A stretch of DNA of 33,937 nt from an uncultured Bacteroidales bacterium (GCA_944322575.1 CALUPK010000079.1:1-33937); one strand, 5' to 3'; shown: positions 1 through 8,630, counted from the stretch's first letter. Notes: generated from the letters alone by a model not told the origin. Numbers and translations are program-made.

Positions 1-429
1 CCCCTACCTGTGTACGGCAAGGGCGAGAACGTGCGCGACTGGCTGTATGTGGAGGACCACGCGAGGGCCATCGACCTTATCTTCCACGAGGGCAAGGTAG
101 CGGAGACCTACAACATCGGTGGCTTCAACGAGTGGAAGAACATCGACCTGATAAAGGTTATCATTAAGACCGTAGACCGTATCTTAGGCAATCCCGAGGG
201 CTATTCTGACAGCCTTATCACCTACGTTACTGACCGTGCGGGCCACGACCTGCGCTATGCGATCGACGCGACGAAGCTGCACCGTGAGTTAGGCTGGAGC
301 CCGAGCCTGCAGTTCGAGGAGGGCATCGACAGGACAGTGCGCTGGTACCTGGACAACCAGGCGTGGATGGACAACATCACCTCCGGGGAGTACGAGAGGT
401 ACTACGAGGATATGTACGGCAATAGATAG
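1..429 (+). CDS. rfbB: dTDP-glucose 4,6-dehydratase, C-terminal part (partial at left edge)
   Basis: The reading frame is open from base 1 to the TAG at 427-429 and encodes about 142 residues, roughly the last 40% of the family's usual length of about 350. The family hallmark GENVRDWLYVEDHARAI is at the start of the visible part, followed by a typical C-terminal substrate domain containing YNIGG and DRAGHDLRYAID. RmlB/RfbB is an NAD-dependent SDR enzyme that turns dTDP-glucose into dTDP-4-keto-6-deoxyglucose, the precursor of rhamnose, 6-deoxytalose and 4-amino-4,6-dideoxy sugars. The flippase gene begins two bases after its stop, so it is part of the polysaccharide operon. The catalytic N-terminal half lies outside the window. 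The family assignment is firm. Confidence 0.93.
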   Translation, partial: PLPVYGKGENVRDWLYVEDHARAIDLIFHEGKVAETYNIGGFNEWKNIDLIKVIIKTVDRILGNPEGYSDSLITYVTDRAGHDLRYAIDATKLHRELGWSPSLQFEEGIDRTVRWYLDNQAWMDNITSGEYERYYEDMYGNR

Positions 430-431
430 AA

Positions 432-1886
432 GTGTCAGAATCCCTAAAGAAGAAGACAGTACGCGGCACTTTTTGGAGTGCCGTTGACAGCATAGCAAGT
501 CAAGGTGTTTCTTTTCTGGTAGGCCTTGTGCTGGCGCGTCTGCTGACTCCGCATGAGTACGGCCTGATAGGCTATATCATGATATTGGTTTCGGTGTTCA
601 ACAGTATCGTGGACAGCGGGTTCTCGAGTGCATTGATTCGGAAGAAGGATGCCGCTGCGATAGATTACAGCACATCGTTTATATTCAACATAGCGGTCAG
701 TATCGTCTTGGTCGTGGCGATGTTCTTTCTTGCGGTACCGTTCAGCAGGTTCTTCAATGAGCCGCAGTTAGTACCGCTTGTGAGGGTGATGTCAATAATA
801 GTCCTCATCAATGCCCTGGCGCTTATACAGAGGACGAACCTGACTAAGAACGTAGATTTCAAGACCCAGACAAAGGCCTCGCTGATATCGTCGGTCTCAA
901 GCGGTGCGGTAGGCCTGGCAATGGCATTCGGGGGACTCGGAGTGTGGAGTCTGGTCGGTCAGCAGCTGAGCCGTCAGTTGGTGAATACGGTATGTCTGTG
1001 GATTTTCAACAGATGGAAGCCGACGTGGCAGTTCTCATGGACCTCTTTCCGCGAGCTTTTCGGTTTCGGATGGAAACTGCTGGTGTCCGGGCTTATCGAT
1101 ACTGTATGGAAAGAAATCAGTCAGTTGGTGATAGGCAAATGCTACTCGACAGCCACACTCGGACAGTACACCCGCGGCAAGCAGTTCTCGGATATTTTCT
1201 CGACCAACATGACATCCGTAGTACAGAGGGTCAGTTTCCCTGTTCTCAGTTCCATTCAGGACGAGAGGGAAAGAATGAAGGAAGGATACCGGAAGATAAT
1301 CAGGACTACGATGCTTGCGTCATTCGTACTCCTTTTCGGTCTGGCAGCGGTTGCAGAGTCCTTGGTCGTGGTACTTATAGGCCCGCAATGGGAAGAGGCT
1401 GCACATTATCTTCAGATATTGTGTTTTTCGGCCTGTCTTTATCCCTTGCATGCGATTAATCTCAATATGCTGCAGGTGCAGGGACGCTCTGACCTGTTAC
1501 TTAAATTAGAGATAGTGAAAAAAATAATAGGTCTGGCCCCGTTAGCCGCCGGAATATTCATCGATATAGACTGGATGCTGTGGGGCTGGGTGATAACTGG
1601 GGGGGTAGCGTACTGGCTGAATTCACGTTATTCAGGCAGGCTTATAGGCTACTCGATATGGATGCAGGTCCGGGATATCCTGCCGTCCTTCGGTATAGCG
1701 ACGGTAATGGCTGTATGTGTGTTTGCCCTGACTTTATTGAAAATGTCTCCTATATGGATGCTGCTGGTTCAGTTGTCCGTCGGAGCAGTAATCGTGATAA
1801 TTCTTTCCGAGGCTGTACGGTTGCCTGAATACATAGAGATAAGAAACACAGTTCTGAATTTTTTCAGACGTACAAATCAGCAATAA
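432..1886 (+). CDS. Wzx-type polysaccharide flippase (MOP superfamily)
   Basis: This 484-residue integral membrane protein has about 12-14 hydrophobic segments. It starts with the charged stretch SESLKKKTVRGTFWSAVD and contains LARLLTPHEYGLIGY, a pattern typical of the WzxC/oligosaccharide-flippase family of the MOP superfamily. Such proteins move lipid-linked glycan repeat units across the inner membrane. The start is a GTG at 432, two bases after rfbB; no in-frame ATG occurs before the first membrane segments, so GTG is the only sensible start. Base composition is GC-rich and resembles rfbB and the following aminotransferase. The next gene starts one base after its stop. Substrate specificity cannot be read from sequence. 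Confidence 0.9.
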   Translation: MSESLKKKTVRGTFWSAVDSIASQGVSFLVGLVLARLLTPHEYGLIGYIMILVSVFNSIVDSGFSSALIRKKDAAAIDYSTSFIFNIAVSIVLVVAMFFLAVPFSRFFNEPQLVPLVRVMSIIVLINALALIQRTNLTKNVDFKTQTKASLISSVSSGAVGLAMAFGGLGVWSLVGQQLSRQLVNTVCLWIFNRWKPTWQFSWTSFRELFGFGWKLLVSGLIDTVWKEISQLVIGKCYSTATLGQYTRGKQFSDIFSTNMTSVVQRVSFPVLSSIQDERERMKEGYRKIIRTTMLASFVLLFGLAAVAESLVVVLIGPQWEEAAHYLQILCFSACLYPLHAINLNMLQVQGRSDLLLKLEIVKKIIGLAPLAAGIFIDIDWMLWGWVITGGVAYWLNSRYSGRLIGYSIWMQVRDILPSFGIATVMAVCVFALTLLKMSPIWMLLVQLSVGAVIVIILSEAVRLPEYIEIRNTVLNFFRRTNQQ

Positions 1887-1887
1887 A

Positions 1888-3000
1888 ATGGACAATCAGC
1901 AGATAACAGTTACGTCTCCGCTCCTCCCGGGCTTAGACGAACTGAATGAGTATCTACGCGACATCTGGTCCCGTAAGTGGATAACCAACAACGGACATTG
2001 GCATCAGGAACTTGAGAAGGAGCTATGCGGGTATCTGAAAGTTCCATATCTGAGCCTATTTACAAACGGTACATTGCCGCTTATCACGGCTCTGCAGGCC
2101 CTCCGCATAACAGGAGAGGTGATAACAACTCCTTTCAGTTTTGTAGCCACTACACACTCCCTTTGGTGGAACGGCATCAAGCCGGTATTCGTGGACATCG
2201 ATCCGTCCAACTGCGGTATAAATCCGGACTGTATCGAGGCGGCCATAACTCCGCGTACCACTGCGATCATGCCTGTGCACTGCTACGGCAAGCCTTGCGA
2301 CACGAAGCGGATACAGGACATAGCAGACAAGTACGGCCTCAAGGTCATCTACGATGCGGCCCATGCCTTTGGAGTGGAGGTGGACGGCGAGGGCATCCTG
2401 AATGCGGGTGATATGTCGACACTCAGCTTCCACGCGACCAAGGTATACAACACGATAGAGGGCGGCGCACTGATAGTACACGACGCTAAGACCAAGCAGC
2501 GGATAGATTACCTCAAGAACTTCGGCTTTGCCGGCGAAACGACGGTCGTAGCCCCCGGCATCAACGGCAAGATGGACGAGGTGCGCTCCGCAGTGGGCCT
2601 CATCAACCTGAAGCATGTGGACGAGGCCATCGAGGCAAGACATAAGGTAGCCGTCGCTTATCGCGAGGGCCTGAAGGATATCCACGGCATCTCGTACTTC
2701 GAGGACATGTCGGGCGTGCGACACAACTACTCGTACTTCCCGATCTTCGTGGACGCGGAACAGTACGGCATGACCAGGGATGAGTTGTACGACAAACTGA
2801 AATCAAGGAACATCTACGGCAGAAGGTATTTCTATCCGCTCATAAGTGAGTTCTCCACATACAGGGGCTTAGAGTCAGCGACGAAGGAGAATCTTCCGGT
2901 TGCCCACCGTATAGCAGAACAGGTAATCTGCCTGCCTATGCACCATCAGCTCAGTGAGGAGGATGTAAATAGAATCTTGGAGACTATAGTGGAAAAGTAA
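1888..3000 (+). CDS. VioA-like PLP-dependent sugar aminotransferase (DegT/DnrJ/EryC1/StrS family)
   Basis: This 370-residue protein is full length for the DegT/DnrJ/EryC1 fold. The PLP-binding lysine is K185 in SFHATKVYNTIEGG, and the cofactor-stacking motif YDAAHAFG (D156, H159) is intact. The N-terminus (TSPLLPGLDELNEYL, then WITNNG) resembles VioA-type enzymes, which transaminate dTDP-4-keto-6-deoxyglucose to dTDP-4-amino-4,6-dideoxy-D-glucose (viosamine, Qui4N). An rfbB gene two genes upstream would supply exactly that substrate. It starts one base after the flippase stop and its own stop abuts the next ATG. The family is certain; the VioA-type substrate is inferred from N-terminal resemblance and context. 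A WecE- or PseC-like role is the alternative. Confidence 0.85.
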   Translation: MDNQQITVTSPLLPGLDELNEYLRDIWSRKWITNNGHWHQELEKELCGYLKVPYLSLFTNGTLPLITALQALRITGEVITTPFSFVATTHSLWWNGIKPVFVDIDPSNCGINPDCIEAAITPRTTAIMPVHCYGKPCDTKRIQDIADKYGLKVIYDAAHAFGVEVDGEGILNAGDMSTLSFHATKVYNTIEGGALIVHDAKTKQRIDYLKNFGFAGETTVVAPGINGKMDEVRSAVGLINLKHVDEAIEARHKVAVAYREGLKDIHGISYFEDMSGVRHNYSYFPIFVDAEQYGMTRDELYDKLKSRNIYGRRYFYPLISEFSTYRGLESATKENLPVAHRIAEQVICLPMHHQLSEEDVNRILETIVEK

Positions 3001-4143
3001 ATGGCAGAATCAGTATCCATAACGCAGAAGACTCCTCGTGAGAGCGGCCTCGAGCTGTACCGTATCATAGCGATGCTGCTTATCGTGGCGCATCACTATG
3101 TTGTCAACTCAGGTCTTCTGGATGTGATGTATGAGAGTCCGCTGGAGGGTAAGGCTGTGTTCATGTTCCTATTTGGAATGTGGGGCAAGACAGGCATAAA
3201 CTGCTTCGTCTTGATAACAGGATATTTCATGTGTACATCAAGGATAACCATTAGGAAATTCCTCAAGCTGCTGCTTGTGGTGTACTTTTACAGGATAGTG
3301 ATATATGTCGCGCTTTCCATGGCTGGATATAACGATGTAAGTCTTAGCGGTATAGTAAAACTGTTACTGCCCGTAACTTCTGTAAAGCAGAATTTTACTT
3401 CGTGTTATCTACTGTTTTACCTGACGATACCTTTCCTTAATATACTAGTATCTCACATGACCAAAAAACAGCATCTGCTGGCTGCAGGACTAGGGCTGAT
3501 GATATATACTCTTCTTGGTAGTATCCCGAAAATATATATTGACATGAACTATGTGTCATGGTTCATCGTGTTGTTCCTTATCGGCTCCTATCTAAGGTTG
3601 TATCCTGAGAGATGGTTTGCTAGTAGAAAGTTATGGATTTATGCTACAGCTGTTTCAGTATTTCTAGCTATGACTAGCGTCATAGCTTTACTTGTTTTTG
3701 GAGATTGGATAAATGCCAATTACGGGCAGAAATTGAGACTGGCGTATTTCTTTGTAGCCGATTCTTACAAGATTTTGGCAGTTGCAGTAGCTATAAGTTC
3801 TTTCATGCTGTTCAAAAATATTGGAATTCAATATAGTAAATTTATAAATACCGTGGCGGCAGCTACCTTTGGGGTCTTTTTGATACATACTAACAGTGAT
3901 GCCATGAGACAATGGCTGTGGCAAGATATGCTAGATAATGTAGGTTGGTATGTGGGGTCGATAGGAAGTGGCTCATTATGGAGTATTGTTTTGCATTCTG
4001 TAATTGGTGTTATCGTGGTGTATACGATATGTACATTAATAGAATGTTTAAGAATTCACTTTACTGAGAGAAAAATGTTGGACATAGTAGAAAGTGCAGT
4101 TTGTGTGGTGTGGAAGAAAATGAGGCTGGTTTCAAAGAAGTAA
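3001..4143 (+). CDS. Membrane acyltransferase, acyltransferase-3 family
   Basis: This 380-residue protein has about ten membrane segments. The N-terminus reads ELYRIIAMLLIVAHHYV, with the family's conserved Arg (R21) and His (H31/H32) in the first helix, as in OafA/WecH-type acyltransferases that transfer acetyl or other acyl groups to surface glycans. The ATG follows the aminotransferase stop with no gap, so it is translationally coupled to the GC-rich part of the operon. The first 100 codons use GC-rich codons and the last 150 are clearly AT-rich, so the gene straddles a composition break; it may be a recombinant or the edge of an imported block. No frameshift is visible. The acyl donor and acceptor are unknown. 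Confidence 0.85.
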   Translation: MAESVSITQKTPRESGLELYRIIAMLLIVAHHYVVNSGLLDVMYESPLEGKAVFMFLFGMWGKTGINCFVLITGYFMCTSRITIRKFLKLLLVVYFYRIVIYVALSMAGYNDVSLSGIVKLLLPVTSVKQNFTSCYLLFYLTIPFLNILVSHMTKKQHLLAAGLGLMIYTLLGSIPKIYIDMNYVSWFIVLFLIGSYLRLYPERWFASRKLWIYATAVSVFLAMTSVIALLVFGDWINANYGQKLRLAYFFVADSYKILAVAVAISSFMLFKNIGIQYSKFINTVAAATFGVFLIHTNSDAMRQWLWQDMLDNVGWYVGSIGSGSLWSIVLHSVIGVIVVYTICTLIECLRIHFTERKMLDIVESAVCVVWKKMRLVSKK

Positions 4144-4496
4144 TGTGGATTGCAATTCTATATATGAGAAAGTCTGTTGACATTATGGAACAAAAAAATG
4201 GAAAGTTATAGAATATAAAATATTTTCTGATAGTTTGTAATAGTGCAAGACTGAATACGGAGTATTTACGTTTATATGCTTAAGTCATAATGTATCTAAG
4301 CAGTCTTCAAATTAAGTAGTGTCAAAATAATATTTGCAGTAGAATTGTATAAGTATTACGCACTATAAGTACAAGAAAAAGAGTTAAGATATAATATTTA
4401 TAGATTTTTAAAGCTGATACTTTTGCTGAAAGTACAATTTAAATCAAATGTGAATGAAAGCTTTCAATTACTTCTATTTATAAATTTTTGATTTTT
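4144..4496. other. AT-rich intergenic gap inside the polysaccharide locus
   Basis: About 350 bases without a credible gene separate the acyltransferase from the ATP-grasp gene, although flanking genes on both sides are packed with zero or negative spacing. The stretch is strongly AT-rich with stops in all frames. The only structure I can support is a promoter-like box at 4418-4425, listed separately. No repeat, IS end or RNA gene was recognised. Confidence 0.6.
4418..4425 (+). promoter_or_regulatory. Putative Bacteroidota -7 box for the ATP-grasp cassette
   Basis: TACTTTTG matches TAnnTTTG. A TTTA at 4397-4400, 17 bases upstream, could be a weak -33 box. It lies about 70 bases before the ATG at 4497, in the only long gap upstream of the cassette. 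In AT-rich DNA such matches are common, so confidence is low. Confidence 0.35.
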
Positions 4497-5720
4497 ATGA
4501 AAAGTGTACTAGTATTAGGCGGAGGTTTTGACCAGATAGCTCTTATTAATGAGTTGAAAACAAGAGGATATAGAACAATTCTTGCAGATTACCTCTCTAA
4601 TCCTCCAGCAAAACAATGTGCAGATTATCATTATCAGATAAGTACTTTAGATGTACAATCTATAAAAATTATTGCTGAAAAAGAAAGGGTATGTTTTGTT
4701 TGTACAGCCTGTACCGATCAGGCATTATTAACTGTTGCAAAAGTGTCAGAGGATTTAAAATTGCCAACATATATATCATATAAGACAGCTCTTGATGTGA
4801 CAAATAAATGTTATATGAAAGCGCAATTGACAAAATATAATGTGTTGACATCAAAATATATGTCAAAAAATAATGAAAATATAGACAATTTAGGGGAATT
4901 GCAATTTCCGTTAGTTGTAAAACCTGCTGATTGTAATTCATCAAAAGGTGTCAAAAAAGTATATGACAAAGATCAGTTGCGGTTGTGTCTTAAGGAGGCA
5001 CTATCCATGAGTCGATCGAAAACAGCTATCGTTGAGGAATTTGTAAGAGGAAAGGAAATTTCAGCAGATTTCTACGTAGAAGAAGATAAAGTGGTGTTTT
5101 TAAGTGCGACGTCATCTGTAAAAATAAATAATGATAAGATATTTACGATAGTGCAAAGTTTCTATCCTGCAGTCTCATCTTCACAAGAAATAGAAATAAC
5201 AAACATCGCTAAATCTATATGTAAAGCTTTTAATTTAAAAAATACGCCATTACTAATTCAATTCTTGGAGCAGGAGGGTAAATTTTATGTAATAGAATTT
5301 AGTGCACGTATGGGAGGAGGAACAAAGTATAAGTTGATTCAGACGTTGACAGATGTAAATATAATGTCCAAATATGTTGATCTTATTCTTGGAGATAAAC
5401 CAAAAATAGAGAGTATAGCTCGGAATGTCAAATACGCATCGCTTACTTATATCTATTGTTCTCCAGGTAGAATACGTAATTATATAGGTTTTACAGATTT
5501 GATGGCAGAGTCTGTGATATCAGACTATTTTTTTTACAAAACACCAGGAATGGAGATAACAAAAGTAGAAACAAGTAGTGATAGAGCAGCAGGGTATCTT
5601 ATAACCGCTGAAACACTTACTGATTTGTATAATAAAGAAAAAAAGGCGGACTCGAAGCTGGCAATTATAAATGAATGTGGAGAAGATATGATGCTTCATA
5701 ATGTATTAAATTATGAATAG
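4497..5720 (+). CDS. ATP-grasp carboxylate-amine ligase-like protein
   Basis: This is a 407-residue protein from the ATG at 4497; a TTG three codons earlier is less likely. It has a pre-ATP-grasp Rossmann-like N-terminus (KSVLVLGGG), an ATP-binding lysine in PLVVKPAD (K142) with the flexible SSKG loop at about 148-151, an EEFVRGKEISADF segment, and the metal-binding EFSARMGGGTKY near E267-R271. ATP-grasp enzymes of this type activate a carboxylate as an acyl-phosphate and join it to an amine or thiol. The gene overlaps the opine dehydrogenase by 8 bases and heads a four-gene coupled cassette. The likely role, by inference, is to couple an amino acid made by the neighbours to an amine, perhaps an amino sugar. 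The exact substrate is not recognisable. Confidence 0.85.
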   Translation: MKSVLVLGGGFDQIALINELKTRGYRTILADYLSNPPAKQCADYHYQISTLDVQSIKIIAEKERVCFVCTACTDQALLTVAKVSEDLKLPTYISYKTALDVTNKCYMKAQLTKYNVLTSKYMSKNNENIDNLGELQFPLVVKPADCNSSKGVKKVYDKDQLRLCLKEALSMSRSKTAIVEEFVRGKEISADFYVEEDKVVFLSATSSVKINNDKIFTIVQSFYPAVSSSQEIEITNIAKSICKAFNLKNTPLLIQFLEQEGKFYVIEFSARMGGGTKYKLIQTLTDVNIMSKYVDLILGDKPKIESIARNVKYASLTYIYCSPGRIRNYIGFTDLMAESVISDYFFYKTPGMEITKVETSSDRAAGYLITAETLTDLYNKEKKADSKLAIINECGEDMMLHNVLNYE

Positions 5721-6780
5721 TAAAATAACTGTAATCGGGGCTGGTAATGGAGGTCAGGCAATATCGGCATATTGTGCCTCTATGGGTTTGTCTGTATGTC
5801 TATATAATAGAAATCTCAGACGATTTTCATATAAGAATCGTCAATTAACTGTAGAACTTAGAGGGGCTATCAAAACTACTGCTACTATATCGTTATTGAC
5901 GGATGATATACAAGAGGCCGTAAAGTTTGGAGATATCATTATGGTAGTAACTACAGCAACGGCTCACAGGAATATAGCAGAACAGATTTCCCCTTATCTT
6001 AAAGATGGTCAAATCATAATATTAAATCCAGGACGAACTTGTGGAGTTTTGGAATTTAATGCAGTGCTATCTATGAGTGATAAAAGGGTGTATTTAGCTG
6101 AAGCCCAAACACTAGTTTATGCTTGTAGAGAACTTTCTCCAGGAGTAGTTAATGTAATTGGAGTAAAAGATAAAGTATTATTGTCAGGTAGAACAAAGCA
6201 GGAAACTGACTATGTTCTAAGTGTAATACAATCGGTATTTCCATGTTTTATTCCTGCTACAAATTTATTGGAGACAGGATTAGAAAATATAGGAGCAATT
6301 TTTCATCCTCCAATAGTCATTTTTAATGCAGCTTCTATTGAGCGGAATAATGAGTTTTATTTCTATCGGGACATGACTCCTGAAATATCTGATTTTATTA
6401 TTGAACTAGATAAAGAAAGACTTCGAACAGGAGCTGCGTATAATATAAGTCTTATGCCAGTGTTTGAATGGATAAAGTATGCATATCCAAGTACATATGG
6501 AAATACCTTGTGCGAAAGAATGAAAAATAATCCAGCATACTATGATATAAAAGGGCCAGGCTCATTATTTACGAGGCAATTGACAGAAGATATTCCAACG
6601 GGTTTAATTCCAATAAGTGAGTTGGCAGCAAAAGCAAAGGTTGAGACTCCGTTAATGAATGCGATAATTACAATCTCTTCATCACTTTTGGGTGTAGATT
6701 TTAGAAAAATTGGAAGAACATTGGAAAATATGGGGTTGCAGAATTTAAATAAAGAAGACATTATTAATGCGATATCATGA
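5713..6780 (+). CDS. Opine dehydrogenase family protein (octopine/nopaline dehydrogenase-like)
   Basis: The protein has 355 residues, the usual family length. It has an N-terminal NAD(P) Rossmann motif, ITVIGAGNGGQAISAY. The C-terminal helical octopine/nopaline dehydrogenase domain begins near NIGAIFHPP, where H198 sits at the position of the family's conserved catalytic His, and continues through TEDIPTGLIP, VETPL and IGRTLENMGL. Enzymes of this family reductively condense the amino group of an amino acid with a 2-oxo acid, giving a secondary amine dicarboxylate (an opine). It overlaps the ATP-grasp gene by 8 bases and the B12 protein by 4. Opine-type residues such as N-epsilon-(1-carboxyethyl)lysine are known in some enterobacterial O-antigens, so a glycan role is plausible; the substrates are inferred, not seen. 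Confidence 0.88.
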   Translation: MNSKITVIGAGNGGQAISAYCASMGLSVCLYNRNLRRFSYKNRQLTVELRGAIKTTATISLLTDDIQEAVKFGDIIMVVTTATAHRNIAEQISPYLKDGQIIILNPGRTCGVLEFNAVLSMSDKRVYLAEAQTLVYACRELSPGVVNVIGVKDKVLLSGRTKQETDYVLSVIQSVFPCFIPATNLLETGLENIGAIFHPPIVIFNAASIERNNEFYFYRDMTPEISDFIIELDKERLRTGAAYNISLMPVFEWIKYAYPSTYGNTLCERMKNNPAYYDIKGPGSLFTRQLTEDIPTGLIPISELAAKAKVETPLMNAIITISSSLLGVDFRKIGRTLENMGLQNLNKEDIINAIS

Positions 6781-8630
6781 TTCACACTTTGTTAAAAAAT
6801 GAAATCTTCGGGTTCGTCAAAACTGAAGTCGATGTGCATACTTTAGGTGTGACAACAATAGCAAATTTGCTAAAAGATTGTGGATATAAATCTTTTATAT
6901 CTCCGGAAGACGTATCTGTAGCGGTAGAGGATATTAAAAAAGTGAATAATTACTCATGCCTTAAGCGATGGATCTTGGGGAATGGAATATCAAGGCTTGG
7001 TTTTAGTTATAGATTAGATCCGAGGGAGGCGAAAGATTATTTTTGTCGCTTATTTGAAATATTAAAATCTGACAACATGCTGGTCGATAATGGTGGTCCA
7101 TTGAGGGATATCTTTTTTGCAGGATTGCCAGATGCATGTGTTATGGTGCAGAGAGAACTGGGTAAAGGTATTACTGTGTTTCCAGGAGATGAGACGCCAT
7201 CTCAATCATTGAGGATGTTGGGTGTTCCAGAGTGTGATTTACCAAAAGATATAAAAGAAAGTTCAGAATATGACAGGATGCGTTATGATTTTGCAAAATC
7301 TCTAATTGAAAGAGAAGAATATAGATGTCAAATATCAAATGATCATTTAGGATACGAAGAGGCGGGAACGCAGAAAGATTTATTTGTAAAACGATTACAA
7401 TATTGTAGGTCCAAAGGAACTCTTCCTTTAATTAGAGCACACGTTGGCCCATATAATCCAGACCGTGTTCAAGCTGTAAAGGAATTTCTTTCTTGGGAAA
7501 AAGAATTGGCATCAACACATTTATTAGATATTTTGTCAATAGGAACATCTCAGTTGACGCAATCTATGTTTGGAGAATCTTGGGATGGATTTCCAAATGG
7601 AGGAGGTGTCCCTGTAAATTCAGAAATAGAATATCGTATGATTCACGATGCGGCGAGTCCTATGTTGGTAAGGACCTATGCTGGAACGAAAAATATATTG
7701 GATATGGCTAAAATGCATGAAAGAGCATTAAATATTGCATGGCATGCTTTATCATTTTGGTGGTTTTGTGAAATAGATGGTAGGGGTAAGAATACGGTTC
7801 TTGATAATCTTAAAGAGCATATAGATGCTATAAGGTACATTGCATCTACGCATAAACCGTTCGAGCCGAATGTCCCGCATCATTTTGCCTTCAGAGGTGC
7901 TGATGATATTACCTACATAATATCAGCATATTTAGCTTCAAAGATGGCTAAAATGTTGGGAATAAAAGATCTAATTTTGCAAAATATGCTTAATACTCCC
8001 AAATATACATCTGGAATTCAAGATTTGGCTAAAAGTAGGGCTATGCTAAGATTAGTTAAGGAATTGGAAGACTCAAACTTCAAGGTTCATCTCCAAACAA
8101 GGACTGGGCTCGATTATTTTTCTCCTGATTTGTCTAAAGCAAAAATACAGTTAGCATCTGCAACTGCAATGATGGATGATATAGATCCAAATAATGTATA
8201 TAGCCCTGAAATTATTCATGTGGTAAGTTATAGTGAAGCTGTGAGGTTGGCAACTCCTCCAATAATAATAGACAGTATAAAAATAACACTTAATGCGATA
8301 AAAGAATATAGAAAATATCGGAATTTAGGTAAAGTTGAAAATATGGCATATAGTCGTGAAGTTAGTGATAGGGCAGAAAGCATGTATACTGAGGCAAAAG
8401 CGGCTATTAGTATTTTGGAAAAAGGGATTGATAAATTATATTCTCCTGAAGGTCTTTATATGGTTTTCAAAGAAGGTTTTTTCCCTGTACCATATTTGTT
8501 GGATCCGGAAAAGAAGTTTACTAAAGCTACAAACTGGAATACTGCTATTAGAAATGGAGGGATAAAAGTTGTTGATGAAAAAGGGAAAGTCATAGATACG
8601 TGTGACCGTTATAAAATGATATTGTCATGA
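6777..8630 (+). CDS. Cobalamin-binding protein with glutamate-mutase (GlmE)-like barrel
   Basis: This is a 617-residue protein. Residues 1 to about 160 read as a B12-binding Rossmann domain. They contain the cobalt-ligating DxHxxG motif as DVHTLG (D19, H21, G24), followed by alternating strands and helices (GISRLGFSYRL, RDIFFAGLPDAC, ITVFPGDETP). The rest resembles a TIM barrel of the glutamate mutase epsilon type: a glycine-rich GFPNGGGVPVNSEIEY near 270-285, and a late strand-helix IIHVVSYSEAV...ATPP near 479-495 that lines up with the barrel end of GlmE. In ordinary glutamate mutase the B12 domain is a separate small subunit; here it is fused at the N-terminus. An adenosylcobalamin-dependent carbon-skeleton mutase acting on an amino acid is the best guess. 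A lysine/ornithine aminomutase-like role is the alternative. It overlaps both neighbours by 4 bases (ATGA). Confidence 0.65.
   Translation: MIHTLLKNEIFGFVKTEVDVHTLGVTTIANLLKDCGYKSFISPEDVSVAVEDIKKVNNYSCLKRWILGNGISRLGFSYRLDPREAKDYFCRLFEILKSDNMLVDNGGPLRDIFFAGLPDACVMVQRELGKGITVFPGDETPSQSLRMLGVPECDLPKDIKESSEYDRMRYDFAKSLIEREEYRCQISNDHLGYEEAGTQKDLFVKRLQYCRSKGTLPLIRAHVGPYNPDRVQAVKEFLSWEKELASTHLLDILSIGTSQLTQSMFGESWDGFPNGGGVPVNSEIEYRMIHDAASPMLVRTYAGTKNILDMAKMHERALNIAWHALSFWWFCEIDGRGKNTVLDNLKEHIDAIRYIASTHKPFEPNVPHHFAFRGADDITYIISAYLASKMAKMLGIKDLILQNMLNTPKYTSGIQDLAKSRAMLRLVKELEDSNFKVHLQTRTGLDYFSPDLSKAKIQLASATAMMDDIDPNNVYSPEIIHVVSYSEAVRLATPPIIIDSIKITLNAIKEYRKYRNLGKVENMAYSREVSDRAESMYTEAKAAISILEKGIDKLYSPEGLYMVFKEGFFPVPYLLDPEKKFTKATNWNTAIRNGGIKVVDEKGKVIDTCDRYKMILS

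Noticed and set aside
2056-2724. 222-codon minus-strand frame across the VioA-like gene
   Set aside because: Antisense shadow of a conserved aminotransferase, with no family features of its own.
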